DNA of 64,000 nucleotides from Winogradskyella undariae (GCF_013285155.1 NZ_JABTEL010000009.1:62001-126000); one strand, 5' to 3'; counted from the stretch's first letter, positions 51,256 to 61,300 are shown. Made by a program: numbers and translations. The notes: generated from the sequence alone by a model not told the origin.

Positions 51256-51555
51256 ATGACAGGAACACTAATCGCATTAATAAGTATTGTAATAGGAATA
51301 GTCGCAGCAAACGTAACCGGATATGTTTATAAAAAATATTCATTCGGAGTTATAGGCAATACCTTAATTGGTGTTTTTGGAAGTGTTTTTCTTATCAAAT
51401 CATTTGGCAGATTAGGCTTCGATCCGTGGTCTATTATGAATGATGGAGACTTTGATGGTATGCGCTTAATTATTAATTTATTAGTGTCTGCTTTAGGTGG
51501 TGTTTTAGGTTTAATTGTAACTAAAATGATTTATAGTAAAATGAATAAAGAGTAG
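51256..51555 (+). CDS. Small membrane protein after cydAB
   Basis: 99 residues with three hydrophobic helices (3-23, 30-47 and 70-92); Gly-rich turns (GVFGS, SALGGVLGL) resemble the GlsB/YeaQ/YmgE pattern but no strong match is claimed. Fifteen bases after cydB and before a hairpin, so it is in the cyd operon. A role in bd oxidase assembly is possible, but this is a guess. Confidence 0.72.
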   Translation: MTGTLIALISIVIGIVAANVTGYVYKKYSFGVIGNTLIGVFGSVFLIKSFGRLGFDPWSIMNDGDFDGMRLIINLLVSALGGVLGLIVTKMIYSKMNKE

Positions 51556-51585
51556 CTCATAACTTATAAGTTACTCTTTATTCAT
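51541..51585 (+). terminator. Terminator whose stem contains the stop codon
   Basis: ATGAATAAAGAGTA (51541-51554) is the exact reverse complement of TACTCTTTATTCAT (51572-51585), a 14-bp perfect stem. The first arm contains the last codons and stop of the 99-residue gene. It ends the cyd operon, though T-richness on the far side is modest. Confidence 0.8.
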
Positions 51586-51625
51586 TTTCATGTTAATAAA
51601 ATTAAAGATCAAGTGTTTTTTTATT

Positions 51626-53209
51626 TCAAACCAAATCCATATTATAAAAACCACCACAGTTTTTCTTTCGTTTTTTAGAAAATTTAGTGATTAAATAAGC
51701 GGTGATAATCAAGTTTCGTAATTCACATAAATCAGAAGATAATTCTGAGTGGTCATATAAACGTTTGTTATCTTTATGTAACACACGCAAGCGTTTTTCT
51801 GCACGTAATAAGCGTTCGTTAGATCTTACAATACCAACATAATTACTCATTATGGTTTTAACTTCATTTTTATCGTGTGTAATTAAAATGTTTTCCATGT
51901 TTTTAATCACGCCGCTATCATTCCATTCGGGGATTCCTTTTGGCATCGTCACGTTTTCAAATTTTTTATGAACATGAAGATAAGCTCGATGTGCGTAAAC
52001 CAAACCTTCTAATAATGAATTCGAAGCTAATCGGTTGCCGCCATGTAATCCTGTTCGGGTTACTTCACCACACGCATATAAGTTTTTAATAGAAGTTCTT
52101 GCACTTTTATTAACTTTAACACCACCACAGATGTAATGAGAAGCCGGTAAAACAGGAATGTAATCTGTTCTAATATCGATACCAAGTGAAGCACATTTTT
52201 CGGTAATATTAGGGAAATGAGCTTTAAATTTTTCAAAATCTAAATGGGTACAATCTAAGTACACATGTGGCGAACCACTTTTCTTTAATTCATTATCAAT
52301 AGCTCTGGCTACAATATCTCTCGATGCTAATTCTTCGCGTTCATCATATAGGTGCATAAAAGCTTTACCCTCAATAGTTCTTAATTTGGCTCCAAAACCT
52401 CTTACAGCTTCAGAAATTAAAAAAGCAGGATATTCCCCTGGATTATACAATGCGGTTGGGTGAAATTGAATAAATTCTACATCAGCAATTTCAGCTTTAG
52501 CTCTATACGCCATGGCTAAACCATCACCTGTTGCTACTTTAGGATTGGTGGTGGTTTCATAAATTTGTCCGCTTCCACCAGAAGCTAACATGGTAAATTT
52601 ACTTACAAAGGTTTTTACAACCGCTTTTTTTTCATCTAAGACATAAGCCCCAAAACAAGATATTTTAGAGTGTCGCTTTGTTTTTGTTTTTTTAGCTTGG
52701 TGTTCAGTAATAAAATCAATGGCATAATGATGCTCTAAAAATTCAATATTAGGTTGCGCATTTACTTGGGCAATTAAAGCCCGTTCAATTTCTGCACCTG
52801 TAACATCAGTATGATGTAAAATTCGGTTTTGAGAATGACCACCTTCGCGGCCTAAATCGTATTCGCCTGCATCATTTTTATCAAATTTTGTTCCCCAATC
52901 TATTAATTCTTGCAAGCGGTCAGGAGCATGTTTTACCACCATTCTCACCACTTTTTCATCACACAAACCATCACCAGCAATTAAAGTATCTTGTATATGC
53001 TGTTCAAAGCTATCAACCGTTTTATCATAAACCGTTGCAATACCACCTTGAGCGTATTTAGTATTCGATTCTGTTTTTTCATCTTTGGTAATAATAATGA
53101 TCTTAGAATCTTTATATTGAATTGCAATTTTTAAAGCAAAAGTTAAGCCTGAAACTCCAGAGCCAATAACTAAAAAATCGCATTCTATTATTTTTTTTTC
53201 ACTTACCAT
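51626..53209 (-). CDS. nadB: L-aspartate oxidase
   Basis: 527 residues. FAD-binding start FLVIGSGVSGLTFALK, QGGIA, the active-site stretch HHTDVTGAEIERAL and GLHGGNRLASNSLLEGLVYA match NadB. It makes iminoaspartate from aspartate for quinolinate synthesis (NAD de novo). It ends with a short unusual tail. It follows nadA by nine bases, so nadA-nadB form an operon, with nadA read first. Cytoplasmic. Confidence 0.95.
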   Translation of the reverse strand: MVSEKKIIECDFLVIGSGVSGLTFALKIAIQYKDSKIIIITKDEKTESNTKYAQGGIATVYDKTVDSFEQHIQDTLIAGDGLCDEKVVRMVVKHAPDRLQELIDWGTKFDKNDAGEYDLGREGGHSQNRILHHTDVTGAEIERALIAQVNAQPNIEFLEHHYAIDFITEHQAKKTKTKRHSKISCFGAYVLDEKKAVVKTFVSKFTMLASGGSGQIYETTTNPKVATGDGLAMAYRAKAEIADVEFIQFHPTALYNPGEYPAFLISEAVRGFGAKLRTIEGKAFMHLYDEREELASRDIVARAIDNELKKSGSPHVYLDCTHLDFEKFKAHFPNITEKCASLGIDIRTDYIPVLPASHYICGGVKVNKSARTSIKNLYACGEVTRTGLHGGNRLASNSLLEGLVYAHRAYLHVHKKFENVTMPKGIPEWNDSGVIKNMENILITHDKNEVKTIMSNYVGIVRSNERLLRAEKRLRVLHKDNKRLYDHSELSSDLCELRNLIITAYLITKFSKKRKKNCGGFYNMDLV

Positions 53210-53218
53210 TTTATATAC

Positions 53219-54214
53219 TTATTTTGAAAGTTCTAACATTCTTTCAATCGAAACAATCGCCTTTTTAGCTAATTCAGCATCAACCTCAATGTTGGGCAAT
53301 TCGTGTTTAATACACAAGTAAAGCTTTTTTAAGGTATTCATTTTCATATAAGCACATTCACTGCAGGCACAAGTGTTATCTTCTTTTGCAGGAGCAGGAA
53401 TGATTTCTTTGTCAGGATTTTCTTGAAGCATTTGAAATAAGATTCCGGCTTCAGTCGCTACTATAAATTTTGTTTTATTACTGTTTTTTACATAGTTTAA
53501 TAAGCCAGCGGTAGAACCAATATATTTAGCTACTCTTAATAAATGAGCTTCCGATTCGGGATGCGCTATAATCTCAGCATCAGGATGTGCTTTATGTAGT
53601 TCTATTAATTTTTCCATAGAAAAAGCTTCATGGACAAGGCAAGACCCATCCCATAAAACCATATTACGTCCTGTTTCTTTATTTAAATAAGCACCCAGAT
53701 TTCTATCGGGTGCAAAAATAATGGGCTGTTCTTTAGGTATAGAATCCACTATTTTTTTAGCATTAGATGACGTACAGACATAATCGCTTAAGGCTTTTAT
53801 TTCTGCGGAACAATTAATATAAGTTACTACGACATGGTTTGGATATCGTTTTTTAAATTCTGAAAACTTATCTGGCGGACAAGAATCGGCTAAAGAACAA
53901 CCAGCAAATAAATCAGGAAGTAATACTTTTTTAGTTGGATTTAAAATTTTTGCAGTTTCTGCCATAAAATGTACACCTGCAAAAATAATCATATCCGCAT
54001 CCGTTTTTGCTGCTTGTTGAGCTAAAGCTAAGCTGTCACCAACAAAATCGGCAATTTCTTGAATTTCGTCTCTCTGATAATAATGTGCAAGAAGAATGGC
54101 ATTTTTCTCTTTTTTTAATCGCTTTATTTCTTTTACGTAATCAATATTTGGTGTTTCAATATCTAAATACCCTTTTTGTTTCAGGTTTAATTTGGCGGAT
54201 TCTAATGTTATCAT
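53219..54214 (-). CDS. nadA: Quinolinate synthase
   Basis: 331 residues. It condenses iminoaspartate with dihydroxyacetone phosphate to quinolinate and carries a [4Fe-4S] cluster. Cys candidates lie in [12 protein letters not shown] and [12 protein letters not shown]; the N-terminal [20 protein letters not shown] and the [11 protein letters not shown] segment match the family. First gene of nadAB; a -7 box lies 48 nt upstream. Confidence 0.95.
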   Translation of the reverse strand: MITLESAKLNLKQKGYLDIETPNIDYVKEIKRLKKEKNAILLAHYYQRDEIQEIADFVGDSLALAQQAAKTDADMIIFAGVHFMAETAKILNPTKKVLLPDLFAGCSLADSCPPDKFSEFKKRYPNHVVVTYINCSAEIKALSDYVCTSSNAKKIVDSIPKEQPIIFAPDRNLGAYLNKETGRNMVLWDGSCLVHEAFSMEKLIELHKAHPDAEIIAHPESEAHLLRVAKYIGSTAGLLNYVKNSNKTKFIVATEAGILFQMLQENPDKEIIPAPAKEDNTCACSECAYMKMNTLKKLYLCIKHELPNIEVDAELAKKAIVSIERMLELSK

Positions 54215-54262
54215 TTCTAATAGGAATCAATGAATAGTTTAAAATAAAGCATACGTCTTTTG

Positions 54263-54270
54263 CAAAAATA
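54263..54270 (-). promoter_or_regulatory. -7 box of nadAB operon
   Basis: TATTTTTG on the minus strand, full match to TAnnTTTG, 48 nt before the nadA start. No operator motif recognised beside it. Confidence 0.55.
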
Positions 54271-54465
54271 GAGTCTTCCTTTTTTTTAAAACATGATAAA
54301 AAACATATAAATATTATGAATTTATATGAGCGATAGTGTGTGAGTGTTGCTAAAGTTTTTTTTATAAAAGACGTTAGGCATAAGATTTATGCTGTAGTGT
54401 TTTGTGAATTTAAAAAGTTATAATTAACCAATTCTATGTGATTGATATCGTAATTTTTATTAAAT

Positions 54466-55068
54466 TTAAAATTCTGATGTTACCATATTAATTCCCATAG
54501 CGATCATTTCCGTTTTAAGTTTTTCAAATCCTTCATTATCTAATGCTTTAGAGGCATCTTCAATAAAAGTACAGTTAAAACCTTCTTTAAAAGCATCGTA
54601 GATTGAAAAATAAACACAAATATCTGAGGCTAAACCGCATAAAAAGAGTTCGGTAGTTCCTTTTTCTTTTAAATAATTTGCCAATCCAGTTGACTTTAAA
54701 TGTCTATTGTCATAAAACGCACTGTAACTATCAATATTTTTATTTGTTCCTTTTCTAAAAATAGCTTCAAAACTTTCTGTATTTAAATCAGGATGAAATT
54801 CAGCGCCTTTTGTGCCTTGCACACAATGGTCTGGCCACAGGGTTTGTGGCTTACCGTGAATTTCAATCTCATCAAAATTAGATTTTCCTTTATGATTGCT
54901 AGCAAAACTTACATGATTACTAGGATGCCAGTCTTGTGTGCCAATTATCAAATTAAATTTTGGTTGTATTTTATTAATTATAGGTACAATTTGATGTCCA
55001 TTAGGAACAGGAAGTGACCCATTTGGCATAAAGTCGTTTTGTACATCAATTATCAGTAACGTTTTCAT
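54466..55068 (-). CDS. pncA: Nicotinamidase
   Basis: 200 residues with the cysteine hydrolase triad: D8 in LLIIDVQNDFMPNGSLPV, Lys in FRKGTNKN and Cys in FLCGLASDICVYFS; DWHPSNHVSF gives the metal-binding Asp/His. It deamidates nicotinamide to nicotinate in the NAD salvage pathway. It lies on the same strand as nadAB but ~250 nt upstream, probably with its own promoter. It completes an NAD-related neighbourhood with nadA and nadB; NaAD is the substrate of LarB from the nearby lar genes. Confidence 0.93.
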   Translation of the reverse strand: MKTLLIIDVQNDFMPNGSLPVPNGHQIVPIINKIQPKFNLIIGTQDWHPSNHVSFASNHKGKSNFDEIEIHGKPQTLWPDHCVQGTKGAEFHPDLNTESFEAIFRKGTNKNIDSYSAFYDNRHLKSTGLANYLKEKGTTELFLCGLASDICVYFSIYDAFKEGFNCTFIEDASKALDNEGFEKLKTEMIAMGINMVTSEF

Positions 55069-55301
55069 TAGTAGAATTTTTGTACAGGTTTAGTTAAAAT
55101 TAACTTGGGCAAATTTGCATTAAAATCGCTTAGTGTAAGCAATCACAATATTCATAAAAATAGAGTGAATAAATTTAAGAATATTTTGTCACTCAAAAAA
55201 CGTAGTGTTAAGAAAGTTCTATTTTTTATTATGAGTATACTTTTTAATAGTGAAATAATAAAGTAAAAAATAGAACGAATTAAAAAAGGAAAAAACGCCA
55301 A

Positions 55302-55345
55302 GTAACATTGGTTACAGACTTAACAAATACATTGTGCTAATTTTG
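55302..55345 (+). promoter_or_regulatory. Perfect GTAAC-N4-GTTAC palindrome plus -7 box before the efflux operon
   Basis: GTAACATTGGTTAC (55302-55315, perfect palindrome arms), 22-nt spacer, TAATTTTG (55338-55345, full TAnnTTTG match). Identical spacing to the two sites before the cytochrome c and cydA genes. Together they give the most convincing case for a shared activator site. Confidence 0.7.
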
Positions 55346-55364
55346 TCATATAAATTAACAATCA

Positions 55365-56672
55365 ATGAAAAAAACTGTTTCTATATTACTGTTATGCTTT
55401 GCTTTAAACCTGATGGTGCAAGCCCAACAATTAGTACCTATAACTAAAACAGAGGTCTTATCTAAAGTTTCAGAGAATAATACTTCTATTAAGATTTCTG
55501 AAGAAGAATTCAATCAAGCTAAAGCAGATTACAGACAAACCAATGCGGTGTTTTTGCCAAACATTACAGCAAGTCATACTGCTATGGCAACAACAAATCC
55601 ATTAATGGCTTTTGGCTCTAAATTGAATCAGGAAATTTTGACCTCAAACGATTTTAGTCCAGCGTTATTAAACGATCCTTCACAAATAGAAAACTACGCT
55701 ACAAAATTCGAAATTCAACAACCATTAATTAATGTCGATGGTATGTTTCAGCGTAAGGCAGCGAAATCTAAAATGGAAGCGATGTCTTTAAAAACGGAGC
55801 GTACACAAGATTATTTAGCCTTTGAAGTAGAGAAAGCTTATATGCAATTACAGTTAGCATATAAAGCGGTAGATGTTTTAGAAAAAGCCTTAGAAGCTGC
55901 AAATGCTAATAAATCATTAGCTGACAACAGTTTAAAACAAGGCTATTTACAAAGAGCAGATGTCTTAAACGTAGAAGTACGTGTTACGGAAGTGCAAAAC
56001 CAATTACAATCGGCTAAAAGTAATGTGCAAAATGCTTCTAATTATCTGTCGTTTTTAATGAATGATGAAAGTTACGTGGTTTACACACCAACAGATAGTT
56101 TAACGGTTTCAACTTTTGGAATGGAAGACAAATCGATTTCAGAAAATCGTTCAGATATTAAAGCGATGCAACTAGCTTCAAATGCTTATGAGGCTATGAG
56201 TAAAGCAGATAAAATGGCTTTTTTACCACGATTAAATGCTTTTGGAAGTTATGAATTATATGATGATCAAATTTTTCAAGCCGATGCGAGTGGTTATTTA
56301 TTTGGAGCGCAATTGAGCTGGGATATTTTTCAAGGCTCTAAACGTTTTGGAAAAGCTCAAAAAAGTAAATCGGAATTTGAAAAGTCAAAACTAGAATACA
56401 AACAATACGTATCAAAAAGTAATTTAGAACTTAACAAAGCGAAACGTGCTTTTACAGATGCTGAAAACAAACTAAAATTAACGGCCTTAGCTTTAGAACA
56501 ATCGGAAGAGTCTTTAAGAATAAGAACCAATAGATTTAAAGAGGGTTTAGAAAAAACATCAGATTTATTAATTGCCGAAACACAGTATTCACAGAAGCAA
56601 CTCGAATATTATCAAACCATTTTTGAATACAATTACGCACAAGCTTATTTACAATTTTTAACCAAGGAATAA
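55365..56672 (+). CDS. TolC-family outer membrane efflux protein
   Basis: 435 residues, signal peptide (MKKTVSILLLCFALNLMVQA, cut near 20). Two homologous halves with long helical hairpins rich in Ala/Gln/Lys (ALEAANANKSLADNSL, then TRFKEGLEKTS-like positions), typical of TolC channels of tripartite pumps; the sequence EGLEKTSDLLIAETQYSQKQ near the end is the usual C-terminal helix. First gene of a three-gene efflux operon with the MFP and RND genes, which are separated by repeats. Confidence 0.9.
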   Translation: MKKTVSILLLCFALNLMVQAQQLVPITKTEVLSKVSENNTSIKISEEEFNQAKADYRQTNAVFLPNITASHTAMATTNPLMAFGSKLNQEILTSNDFSPALLNDPSQIENYATKFEIQQPLINVDGMFQRKAAKSKMEAMSLKTERTQDYLAFEVEKAYMQLQLAYKAVDVLEKALEAANANKSLADNSLKQGYLQRADVLNVEVRVTEVQNQLQSAKSNVQNASNYLSFLMNDESYVVYTPTDSLTVSTFGMEDKSISENRSDIKAMQLASNAYEAMSKADKMAFLPRLNAFGSYELYDDQIFQADASGYLFGAQLSWDIFQGSKRFGKAQKSKSEFEKSKLEYKQYVSKSNLELNKAKRAFTDAENKLKLTALALEQSEESLRIRTNRFKEGLEKTSDLLIAETQYSQKQLEYYQTIFEYNYAQAYLQFLTKE

Positions 56673-56674
56673 AA

Positions 56675-56728
56675 CCTCTCGACTGCGCTCGAGGAGACAG
56701 AATGTTGTCTGGTTGAGCGCAGTCGAAA
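56675..56728. repeat. Palindromic intergenic repeat (TCGACTGCGCTC type)
   Basis: TCGACTGCGCTC (56679-56690) and GAGCGCAGTCGA (56715-56726) are 12-bp perfect inverted arms, with a smaller AGACA/TGTCT hairpin between them. A GC-rich island in an AT-rich context, of a repeat type common in Bacteroidota genomes. It lies between tolC-like and adaptor genes and may reduce read-through. Confidence 0.75.
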
Positions 56729-56752
56729 CCTAATTAATAAACAAATTACAAA

Positions 56753-57832
56753 ATGAAAAAATATATTTACGTATTAACGCTAGCAGCAACAGCCTTTTTT
56801 GTAACAAGTTGTGGCAGCGAAGACAAAAAAGCCGTTGTAGATAATTCACCTGCAATTGTTGTAAAGATAAGCCAGGTAGATACTAATGGAAATAGTCCAT
56901 TTTTAAGTGTAAGTGGAAAAATTCAAGCTTCAAATAGTGCGGATTTAAGTACTAGAATGATGGGATACGTTAATAAAGTACATGTTAATGTAGGTGATAA
57001 AGTAAATAAAGGGCAGTTATTAGTGTCTATAAATAATGCCGATTTACAAGCTAAAAAAGCACAAGTTAATGCTGGGATAACAGAAGCAGCAGCAGCTTTT
57101 AATAATGCACAAAAAGATTATAACCGTTTTAAAAATTTGTTTGCAGAAAATAGTGCTTCACAAAAAGAAATGGATGATATGACGGCTAATTTTGAAATGG
57201 CAAAAGCGCGTTTAGAATCTGCTAATCAGATGAAAAATGAAGTCAATGCACAATTCACTTACAGTAATATTACAGCACCATTTAGCGGAATAGTGACAAG
57301 TAAAAATGTAGAAGCTGGTAATATGGCAAATCCAGGTGTGCCTTTAATAAGTATTGAAACCCCTGGGAATTTTGAAGTGATGGCAATGGTGCCTGAAACA
57401 GAAATTTCAGAAATTAAAAAAGGAACGACTGTAGATGTTTTGGTAAAATCTATTAACCAAACCATTAAAGGTAAAGTTACAGAAGTAAGTACTTCTGCTA
57501 AAAATACAGGAGGTCAATATCTCGTAAAAATAGCTTTAGATAAAACTGAAGTAAATATTTTATCGGGAATGTTTACTACGGTTCAATTTCCTGTAGAAAG
57601 AAAATCGAAATCAGAACTGGTATTAGTACCTAGTGAAAGCATTATTACCAATGGGCAGTTAACCTGTTTATATACGGTAAGTCAAAGCAATACAGCACTA
57701 TTACGTTGGTTGCGTTTAGGAAGAACTTACGGAGATCAGGTAGAAGTGTTAGCGGGTTTAAATGCAGGAGAAACTTATATCGTTTCAGCTGAAGGAAAAC
57801 TTTATAATGGAGTAAAAATAAATGTTCAGTAG
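56753..57832 (+). CDS. RND efflux adaptor (membrane fusion lipoprotein)
   Basis: 359 residues. The lipobox FFVTSC (Cys21) anchors it in the inner membrane. MFP layout: a biotinyl-like half (GYVNKVHVNVGDKVNKGQLL), an alpha-helical coiled coil (~95-160), a second biotinyl half (APFSGIVTSKNVEAGNM) and a beta-barrel domain (IKKGTTVDVLV). It bridges the RND pump and TolC. The lower half is hydrophilic and conserved. Confidence 0.92.
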   Translation: MKKYIYVLTLAATAFFVTSCGSEDKKAVVDNSPAIVVKISQVDTNGNSPFLSVSGKIQASNSADLSTRMMGYVNKVHVNVGDKVNKGQLLVSINNADLQAKKAQVNAGITEAAAAFNNAQKDYNRFKNLFAENSASQKEMDDMTANFEMAKARLESANQMKNEVNAQFTYSNITAPFSGIVTSKNVEAGNMANPGVPLISIETPGNFEVMAMVPETEISEIKKGTTVDVLVKSINQTIKGKVTEVSTSAKNTGGQYLVKIALDKTEVNILSGMFTTVQFPVERKSKSELVLVPSESIITNGQLTCLYTVSQSNTALLRWLRLGRTYGDQVEVLAGLNAGETYIVSAEGKLYNGVKINVQ

Positions 57833-57858
57833 ATAGTTTTTAGTCGCAGTTTGCAGTA

Positions 57859-57886
57859 TCCTGCAAGGTTTCTGAAACCTTGTAGG
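57859..57886. repeat. Short palindrome (CCTGCAAGGTTTC type)
   Basis: CCTGCAAGGTTTC and GAAACCTTGTAGG are near-perfect inverted arms with almost no loop, 27 nt after the adaptor stop. Such elements occur many times in Bacteroidota genomes, between genes. Confidence 0.7.
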
Positions 57887-57918
57887 TATAAATAAGAGTA
57901 AATCACATAAGAGTAAGC

Positions 57919-58002
57919 GCGTTAAGGATAGAAGTAGAAATCCTTTTTTTGCTGCCATAAATGGCGAAAAAAGATTGTAACGGATAGCCTGTTAAAACGC
58001 CC
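57919..58002 (+). repeat. Interspersed repeat, copy 2
   Basis: 84 bp beginning GCGTTAAGGATAGAAG and ending GTTAAAACGCCC; shares the outer ends (GCGTTA, AACGCCC) and the inner AAC-GGATAGCC-like block with the copy at 22327-22421, but has a different central stem. It lies ~100 nt before the RND gene. Confidence 0.65.
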
Positions 58003-58105
58003 AAAAAATATAAAATAATGAAACGAGTAAAACGGATTTTAAAGTTTAAAAAGAAGTCTTATATACGAGTTCCATTTGTCAACTTTTCAAAATAATAAAA
58101 GTCAA

Positions 58106-61100
58106 ATGAAAGAAGGTATCGCAGGGAAAATTGCCAAGATCTTTATACAATCTAAGTTAACTGTGTTGTTAATGATTGTATTTATGGTTGTTGGTGTGTA
58201 TAGTTCGTTTTTAATTCCGCGTGAAGAGGAACCACAAATTGATGTGCCGATGGCAGACATTTTTGTTGGTTATCCAGGCGCAAGTCCTACGGAAGTAGAA
58301 TCAAGAGTCATTAAACCATTAGAGCAATTAATCTCGAATATCAAAGGGGTGGAATATGTGTATTCTACATCGATGAAAGAACAAGGGATGGTGATTGTTC
58401 AGTTTTATGTGGGGGAAGATATTGAGCGTTCGTTTGTAAAATTATACAACGAAATCAATAAACACATGGATCAAATGCCAGCAGGGGTAACGTTTCCTTT
58501 AGTAAAAACACGCGCCATTGACGATGTGCCAATGTTAGGATTAACCCTATGGAGTGAGAATTACGACGATTACCAATTAAGCCAAATGGCACAAGAGCTT
58601 GAGGCGGAAATTAAAAAGGTGAATGACGTTGCTATTACCCATAAAATTGGAGGTCGAAACCGTCAGTTACGTGTGGTTTTAGATAAAGATAAATTAGCAT
58701 CAAGCGGTTTAGATTTCTTATCAGTTTCAGAAATGATTAAGGCGAATAACAGTCAATTGAGTTCAGGGAGTTTTGATAAAAACGATACAGAGTTTTTAAT
58801 TAATACAGGTAAGTTTTTAGAATCTGTTACCGATGTAGAAAATTTAGTGGTTGGTGTTCAACAAAATCAACCTATTTACTTAAAACAAGTTGCTAAAATT
58901 ATTGATGGTCCAGAAGTACCGCAAAATTATGTGAGTTTAGGCTTCGGTAAAGGGAGTGTAAAATCAGCAGATTATAAATCAGAATATCCCGCAGTTACTA
59001 TTTCTGTAGCGAAGCGAAAAGGTGCGGATGCAATGAAAATTTCAGAGGTGATTATTGATAAAGTAGATCATTTAAGAAGCACTTTGATCCCCGATGATGT
59101 TCATGTAGAAATTACTAGAAACTACGGAGAAACAGCATCTCATAAAGTATCGGAATTACTGTGGCACCTTATCGGTTCTATCTTTGCGGTTACTATTGTG
59201 GTAATGTTAGCCATGGGCTGGAGAGGAGGATTGGTCGTGTTTTTATCAGTACCAATTACGTTTGCTTTAACGCTGTTGAGTTATTACATGATGGACTACA
59301 CATTAAACCGAATTACACTTTTTGCTTTGGTGTTTGTAACAGGAATTGTGGTGGATGACTCAATTATTATTGCAGAAAACATGCATAGGCATTTTAAAAT
59401 GAAACGCTTGCCATTTAAACAAGCGGCTTTATATGCGATTAATGAAGTAGGGAACCCAACTATATTAGCCACATTTACAGTAATTGCTTCGGTTTTACCA
59501 ATGGCTTTTGTTTCTGGATTAATGGGGCCCTATATGGCGCCAATGCCAATAGGAGCATCTATTGCTATGATTTTATCACTATTTGTAGCTTTAACTATTA
59601 CACCGTATTTAGGTTATATTTTCTTAAGAGAAAAAGAGAAAAAAGGCGCTGAAAATAAACCAGAAGTTGCGATTGAAGAGACACGTATTTATAAGATTTA
59701 TAACAAATTTGAAAGACCGCTTTTAGAAAATAAAGGAATGCGTTGGTTGTTTTTATTAGGAACTTTTGCGGTGCTAATGGGAACTATGGTATTATTTTTT
59801 ACCAATTCTGTAGCCGTAAAAATGTTACCGTTTGATAATAAGAATGAATTTCAGATTGTGATTGATATGCCAGAAGGATCTACGCTAGAACGTACAGGTG
59901 TTGTGGCTCAAGAAATTTCACAATATTTATCTACACGACCAGAAGTAGTGAATTATCAAAACTATGTTGGGACTTCTGCACCAATAACCTTTAACGGTTT
60001 GGTACGTCATTACGATTTACGTGGTGGATCTAACATGGCAGATATTCAAGTGAATTTAATTGATAAAGAAGAGCGTACAGCACAGAGTCATGATATTGCT
60101 AAGTTATTACGACCAGATATTCAGAAAATAGCATCTAAATACAATGCGAATGTGAAATTGGTAGAAGTACCACCAGGACCACCGGTAATGTCTACAATTG
60201 TTGCTGAGGTTTATGGACCTGATTACGATGAGCAGATTAAAGTGGCTAAGCATGTAGAAAATATTCTTAATAATACAGCTGATGTTGTCGATGTAGATTG
60301 GATGGTAGAAGCAGACCAAACTGAATATCAATTTGAGATTAATAAAGAAAAAGCAATGTTATATGGCGTAGCACCACAGCAAATTGCTTATACCATGAAT
60401 ATGGCTTTATCTAACAGAGCGATTACTAATTTATATGATGAGGATGCGGTGAGCCAAATAGGCTTGGTGTTAGCTTTAGATGAAAAAGAGAAATCGACGA
60501 TTACTGATATTTCACAATTAAAAGTGAAGTCTAAGCAAGGGAATTTAGTACCAATCGCGGATTTAGTAACTATTACAGAAGCATCGGCAGCTAAAAGTAT
60601 TTATCGTAAAAATCAAAAGCGTGTTGTTTATGTGATGGCAGACATGGCAGGGGAGTTAGAGAGTCCGGCGTATGCTATTTTAGGAATGGAAGAAAAGTTA
60701 AAAGAAATTCCATTGCCACCAGGTTTTGCTATTAACGAAATGTACTTAGGTCAGCCAGAATTTGAAGATGATTATACCGTAAAATGGGATGGAGAATGGC
60801 AAATTACTTTGGAAGTATTTAGAGATTTAGGAATTGCCTTTTTAGGAGCCATCATCTTAATCTATATCTTAATTGTAGGTTGGTTTCAAAACTTTAAAGC
60901 ACCAATTGTAATGATGGTTGCAATTCCATTATCGTTAATTGGAATTATTCTCGGGCATTGGATTATGGGCGCATTTTTTACTGCAACTTCTTTTATTGGT
61001 ATGATTGCTTTAGCAGGAATTATGGTTAGAAACTCTGTTTTACTGATTGATTTTATAAACCTAAGAACAGCAGAAGGTGTACCATTAAAACAAGCTGCAA

Positions 61101-61300
61101 TTGAAGCAGGAGCTGTGAGAACAACACCAATTCTACTAACCGCAGGAACCGTAGTCATCGGAGCATTCGTAATTCTATTTGATCCGATTTTTCAAGGATT
61201 AGCCATTTCATTAATGGGAGGAACGATTGTTTCTACAGTGTTGACATTATTAGTGGTGCCATTAGTGTATTACATGATAGAGAAGAAGAATTATAAATAA
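58106..61300 (+). CDS. RND family efflux transporter (AcrB-like)
   Basis: 1064 residues from the ATG at 58106; a TTG 10 codons upstream is unlikely. Twelve transmembrane helices in two halves, porter domain motifs PREEEPQIDVPMADIFVGYP (N-terminal), EITRNYGETASHKVSELL, and the TM4 proton-relay GIVVDDSIII with adjacent Asp residues. It uses proton motive force to pump substrates via the MFP and TolC. The substrate is unknown; the AcrB/hydrophobic-drug (HAE1) subfamily is likely. Confidence 0.93.
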   Translation: MKEGIAGKIAKIFIQSKLTVLLMIVFMVVGVYSSFLIPREEEPQIDVPMADIFVGYPGASPTEVESRVIKPLEQLISNIKGVEYVYSTSMKEQGMVIVQFYVGEDIERSFVKLYNEINKHMDQMPAGVTFPLVKTRAIDDVPMLGLTLWSENYDDYQLSQMAQELEAEIKKVNDVAITHKIGGRNRQLRVVLDKDKLASSGLDFLSVSEMIKANNSQLSSGSFDKNDTEFLINTGKFLESVTDVENLVVGVQQNQPIYLKQVAKIIDGPEVPQNYVSLGFGKGSVKSADYKSEYPAVTISVAKRKGADAMKISEVIIDKVDHLRSTLIPDDVHVEITRNYGETASHKVSELLWHLIGSIFAVTIVVMLAMGWRGGLVVFLSVPITFALTLLSYYMMDYTLNRITLFALVFVTGIVVDDSIIIAENMHRHFKMKRLPFKQAALYAINEVGNPTILATFTVIASVLPMAFVSGLMGPYMAPMPIGASIAMILSLFVALTITPYLGYIFLREKEKKGAENKPEVAIEETRIYKIYNKFERPLLENKGMRWLFLLGTFAVLMGTMVLFFTNSVAVKMLPFDNKNEFQIVIDMPEGSTLERTGVVAQEISQYLSTRPEVVNYQNYVGTSAPITFNGLVRHYDLRGGSNMADIQVNLIDKEERTAQSHDIAKLLRPDIQKIASKYNANVKLVEVPPGPPVMSTIVAEVYGPDYDEQIKVAKHVENILNNTADVVDVDWMVEADQTEYQFEINKEKAMLYGVAPQQIAYTMNMALSNRAITNLYDEDAVSQIGLVLALDEKEKSTITDISQLKVKSKQGNLVPIADLVTITEASAAKSIYRKNQKRVVYVMADMAGELESPAYAILGMEEKLKEIPLPPGFAINEMYLGQPEFEDDYTVKWDGEWQITLEVFRDLGIAFLGAIILIYILIVGWFQNFKAPIVMMVAIPLSLIGIILGHWIMGAFFTATSFIGMIALAGIMVRNSVLLIDFINLRTAEGVPLKQAAIEAGAVRTTPILLTAGTVVIGAFVILFDPIFQGLAISLMGGTIVSTVLTLLVVPLVYYMIEKKNYK

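Noticed and set aside
58076..58105. Earlier TTG start of the RND gene
   Set aside because: The conserved RND N-terminus (MKEGIAGKIAK) begins at the ATG at 58106 and the 10 extra codons are not typical of the family.
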